Shown here: piece by piece, positions 44,734-46,236 of the stretch
Layout of the letters: every line of letters begins with the position of its first letter
Position numbering within the stretch: the stretch's first letter is position 1
Assembly: GCF_030908215.1 (NCBI RefSeq)
Contig: NZ_JAVFJK010000018.1
Span: 1 to 46,236, forward strand
DNA length: 46,236 nt
From: Sinomonas sp. ASV486
GTDB lineage: Bacteria > Actinomycetota > Actinomycetes > Actinomycetales > Micrococcaceae
Direction of reading: 5' to 3'
Position numbers and translations under genes: made by a program
Notes under the pieces: generated by a model
Told to the model about the DNA's origin: nothing
The model's input: only the letters and a program-made list of their open reading frames with translations
Databases searched by the model: none

Positions 44734-44742
44734 TGTGGACAA
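44734..44742 (-). promoter_or_regulatory. DnaA box upstream of ssb
   Basis: TTGTCCACA on the minus strand, the consensus DnaA box of high-GC actinobacteria, lies about 95 bases before the ssb ATG. A related but interrupted TGTGG-AGG-ACAA lies nearby at 44761-44772. Control of ssb by DnaA is inference. Confidence 0.5.
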
Positions 44743-44809
44743 CTCGCCGAAGCTGCGTTTGTGGAGGACAACCCAACGGGGGCGTGCCGGTCGGTGCGTC
44801 CCGTCAGGT

Positions 44810-44839
44810 GCGACAGCCCGCCGCGCCGCAGGATAGAAT
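44810..44839 (+). promoter_or_regulatory. tRNA-Arg promoter
   Basis: GCGACA (44810-44815), an 18-bp spacer and TAGAAT (44834-44839) place the start about five bases before the tRNA. Confidence 0.65.
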
Positions 44840-44850
44840 TTCACAGGCCT

Positions 44851-44926
44851 GCCCCAGTAGCTCAGAGGATAGAGCAGGAGCCTTCTAATCTCTTGGTCGG
44901 GGGTTCGATTCCCTCCTGGGGCGCCA
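44851..44926 (+). tRNA. tRNA-Arg(TCT) with encoded CCA
   Basis: Cloverleaf of 76 nt including CCA: acceptor GCCCCAG/CTGGGGC, D-arm GCTC/GAGC, anticodon loop CTTCTAA (anticodon TCT, codon AGA) and T-arm GGGGG-TTCGATT-CCCTC. In the anticodon stem GGAGC/TCTCT the innermost pair is C31-U39, a mismatch. The IS begins at the next base after CCA. Confidence 0.93.
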
Positions 44927-44947
44927 TGTGATGTAGCGGGACATCCT

Positions 44948-46156
44948 TTACGGATGTGGCGGGACATCGTTGACACCCCCGGTCTTCGGACCGGGGGTGT
45001 TCTGTTTTTTGGGCTGGTAGCCGCGGGTGGGATTGATGGTGAATTCGGCGAGGATCTCGCCGGTGCCGTGCTCGATGGCGGTGGCCTCGGCGTCGTGGAC
45101 GAGCAGGATGATGCGTTTGTGCCTGTGGGCGCGGCCGATGCCGAGGTGACGGAGGCGTCCCGCGTGGCGGAGGGTGACCTTGCCGTCGGCGTCGACGCGG
45201 TCGGTCCGGACGCGGAAGTGTGCCCCCTGGGCGGCGGCCGCGGGGCCGGCCTTGGGGGTCTGGGCGTAGGCCTCGGCGGGTGTGTGCCTGCCGAGCGCGC
45301 GGTGGGGGCGTTCGTGGTTGTAGACGTGGCGGAATCTGGTGAGCTGGTCGTTCAGGTCCTCGATGGTCTGGGCCGGAGGCTGGCTGTGGAGCCATTTCTT
45401 CAGGGTCTGGTGGAAGCGCTCGATCTTGCCCTGGGTCTGGGGGTGGCCGGGGGATCCGTTCTTCTGGACGATCCCGAGCCCTGCGATGAGGCTCTCGAAG
45501 GCGTTGCGGCCTCCTTTCCCGCCGGCCAGGCGGGTGGTGTAGACCATGCCGTTGTCGGTCAGGGTGCTGGCGGGCAGGCCGTGTTCCTGTGCGGTGTCCA
45601 GGAAGGCGTCCACGACGATGGCGCCGGTCGTCCTGGGGTGGGCGGTGAGGTGGAGCAGGCAGCGGGAGTGGTCGTCGAGGAAGTCGATGATCTCGGTGTC
45701 GGTGCCGTCGGCCAGGTGCCAGTGGGTGAAGTCGGACTGCCAGGTCTCGTTGGGCTGGGCCGCGGCGAAGCGTCGCAGGGAGGACTTGGGACGCTTGTGG
45801 GGTTCGGGGGCGACCGCGCCGGCGGCCCGGAGGATGCGGTGGATGGTGGTGCTCGCGGGCACCGGGAGGCCCTCGCGTCCGAGATGGGCAGCGATGGTCT
45901 CGGCCCCGGAGTCCAGGCCCTTGGCCTGCAGGTCGGCGCGTAGGACCAGGATCCTCTCCTGAACGTTGGCCGGCGTCTGCTGCGGGCTGGTGCGGGGCCG
46001 CCGGGAGCGGGCCTCGAGGCCGGCCTCTCCTTCGGCTGCGTGGCGGGCGATGAGTTGGTGGACCCATTGGCGGCTGATGCCGTACCGGCGGGCTGCTTCG
46101 GCCTTGGACATCCCACCCTCAAGGACTGCGACGACGATGACCTTGTTCTTCGACAT
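44948..46156 (-). CDS. IS481-family transposase, right copy
   Basis: An intact 402-residue transposase identical to the left one except for Pro in place of Leu in NTPGPKTGG near the C-terminus. The helix-turn-helix and the D142, D201, E246 triad are preserved, so either copy could be active. Both transposase genes point toward the window centre, and each ends against a tRNA 3' end. Confidence 0.95.
   Translation of the reverse strand: MSKNKVIVVAVLEGGMSKAEAARRYGISRQWVHQLIARHAAEGEAGLEARSRRPRTSPQQTPANVQERILVLRADLQAKGLDSGAETIAAHLGREGLPVPASTTIHRILRAAGAVAPEPHKRPKSSLRRFAAAQPNETWQSDFTHWHLADGTDTEIIDFLDDHSRCLLHLTAHPRTTGAIVVDAFLDTAQEHGLPASTLTDNGMVYTTRLAGGKGGRNAFESLIAGLGIVQKNGSPGHPQTQGKIERFHQTLKKWLHSQPPAQTIEDLNDQLTRFRHVYNHERPHRALGRHTPAEAYAQTPKAGPAAAAQGAHFRVRTDRVDADGKVTLRHAGRLRHLGIGRAHRHKRIILLVHDAEATAIEHGTGEILAEFTINPTRGYQPKKQNTPGPKTGGVNDVPPHP
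44973..45010 (+). terminator. Intrinsic terminator inside IS end, downstream of tRNA-Arg
   Basis: ACACCCCCGGTC and GACCGGGGGTGT (12 bp) close a TTCG loop, giving a cUUCGg tetraloop, followed by TCTGTTTTTT. The left copy has TTCA in the loop. It lies 47 bases past the tRNA CCA end. Confidence 0.9.
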
Positions 46157-46236
46157 GGCAGAAGCCCAATGGGCGAGGTGTCAACGATGTCCCGCGACAT
46201 GCCGGAAGGCGTCAACGATGTCCCGCCACAGCAGTC

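Larger units (their letters stand above)
44927..46236 (-). mobile_element. IS481-family insertion sequence, right copy
   Basis: An inverted copy of the element at 1-1310, identical except at 44988 and 45044. Its inner end TGTGATGTAGCG starts directly after the CCA of tRNA-Arg. Its outer end is at the window edge. The duplicated end motifs (core GCGGGACATCGTTGAC) are present at both ends as in the left copy. Confidence 0.9.

Noticed and set aside
44734-44742. A replication origin near the DnaA box
   Set aside because: Only one perfect box is present, there is no AT-rich unwinding region, and dnaA/dnaN/rpmH are absent.
1-46236. A composite transposon carrying 43 kb between inverted IS copies
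   Set aside because: The cargo is core housekeeping genes in a conserved actinobacterial order, and the copies end at two different native tRNA genes. Independent insertions plus a contig break explain the layout better.
1-46236. CRISPR arrays, prophage genes, toxin-antitoxin or biosynthetic clusters
   Set aside because: I found no regularly spaced repeats, phage structural or lysis genes, paired toxin-antitoxin genes or large synthases.

Overview
The window reads as chromosomal DNA of a high-GC Gram-positive actinobacterium, most likely Micrococcales/Micrococcaceae (Arthrobacter- or Sinomonas-like). Evidence: very high GC, many GTG starts, a mycothiol-linked nitroreductase family member, paired clpP1/clpP2, group II truncated haemoglobin, and a gene neighbourhood that (from memory, not searched) parallels Mycobacterium tuberculosis Rv2419c-Rv2478c.

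Layout. 1-1310 and 44927-46236 are two near-identical inverted copies of an IS481-family element. I see two base differences, and the coordinates map as x' = 46237 - x. Because the window starts and stops exactly at the outer ends of these copies, it is probably a contig broken at the repeat. Each IS abuts the 3'-CCA end of a different tRNA gene (Ala at left, Arg at right), in the same orientation relative to the tRNA. Between them lie core genes. 1312-1461: two tRNA-Ala genes one base apart. 1602-5076 (minus): nadD, a repeat-rich tail-anchored protein, rsfS, a GpgP-like phosphatase and a small membrane protein. 5157-15538 (minus): rne, a thiD-tenA fusion, rplU, rpmA, obg, proB, proA. 15997-16689 (plus): a VKOR-family protein. 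16869-22820 (minus): ileS-folC-DUF4233-ndk behind a T-box riboswitch. 22897-24603: an orphan ATPase-domain protein, an SDR and a DUF488 protein. 24693-27308: valS. 27649-32719 (minus): Rv2466c-like protein, clpX, clpP2, clpP1, tig. 32786-33032: tRNA-Pro and tRNA-Gly. 33115-35553 (minus): nei-type glycosylase, rpiB, a membrane protein. 35687-39956 (plus): pepN, OsmC-family, mscS, glbO. 39982-42150: an unknown protein, a 4HBT thioesterase and tesB. 42236-44641 (minus): ettA and an ssb paralogue. 44851-44926: tRNA-Arg.

Themes. The genes serve translation and its quality control (aminoacyl-tRNA synthetases, r-proteins, Obg, RsfS, EttA, trigger factor, ClpXP, RNase E), plus proline, NAD, folate and thiamine synthesis. 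Overlapping stop/start codons couple ileS-folC-DUF4233, the unknown protein with its thioesterase, and mscS-glbO. The T-box can therefore set the level of a whole operon.

No phage, CRISPR, toxin or biosynthetic cluster is visible. The least ordinary features are the IS copies docked on tRNA 3' ends, which carry an inward-facing intrinsic terminator and duplicated end motifs; the ultrashort-stem-I T-box; a large unexplained palindrome near 27.5 kb; and a ClgR-type operator ahead of clpP1P2.
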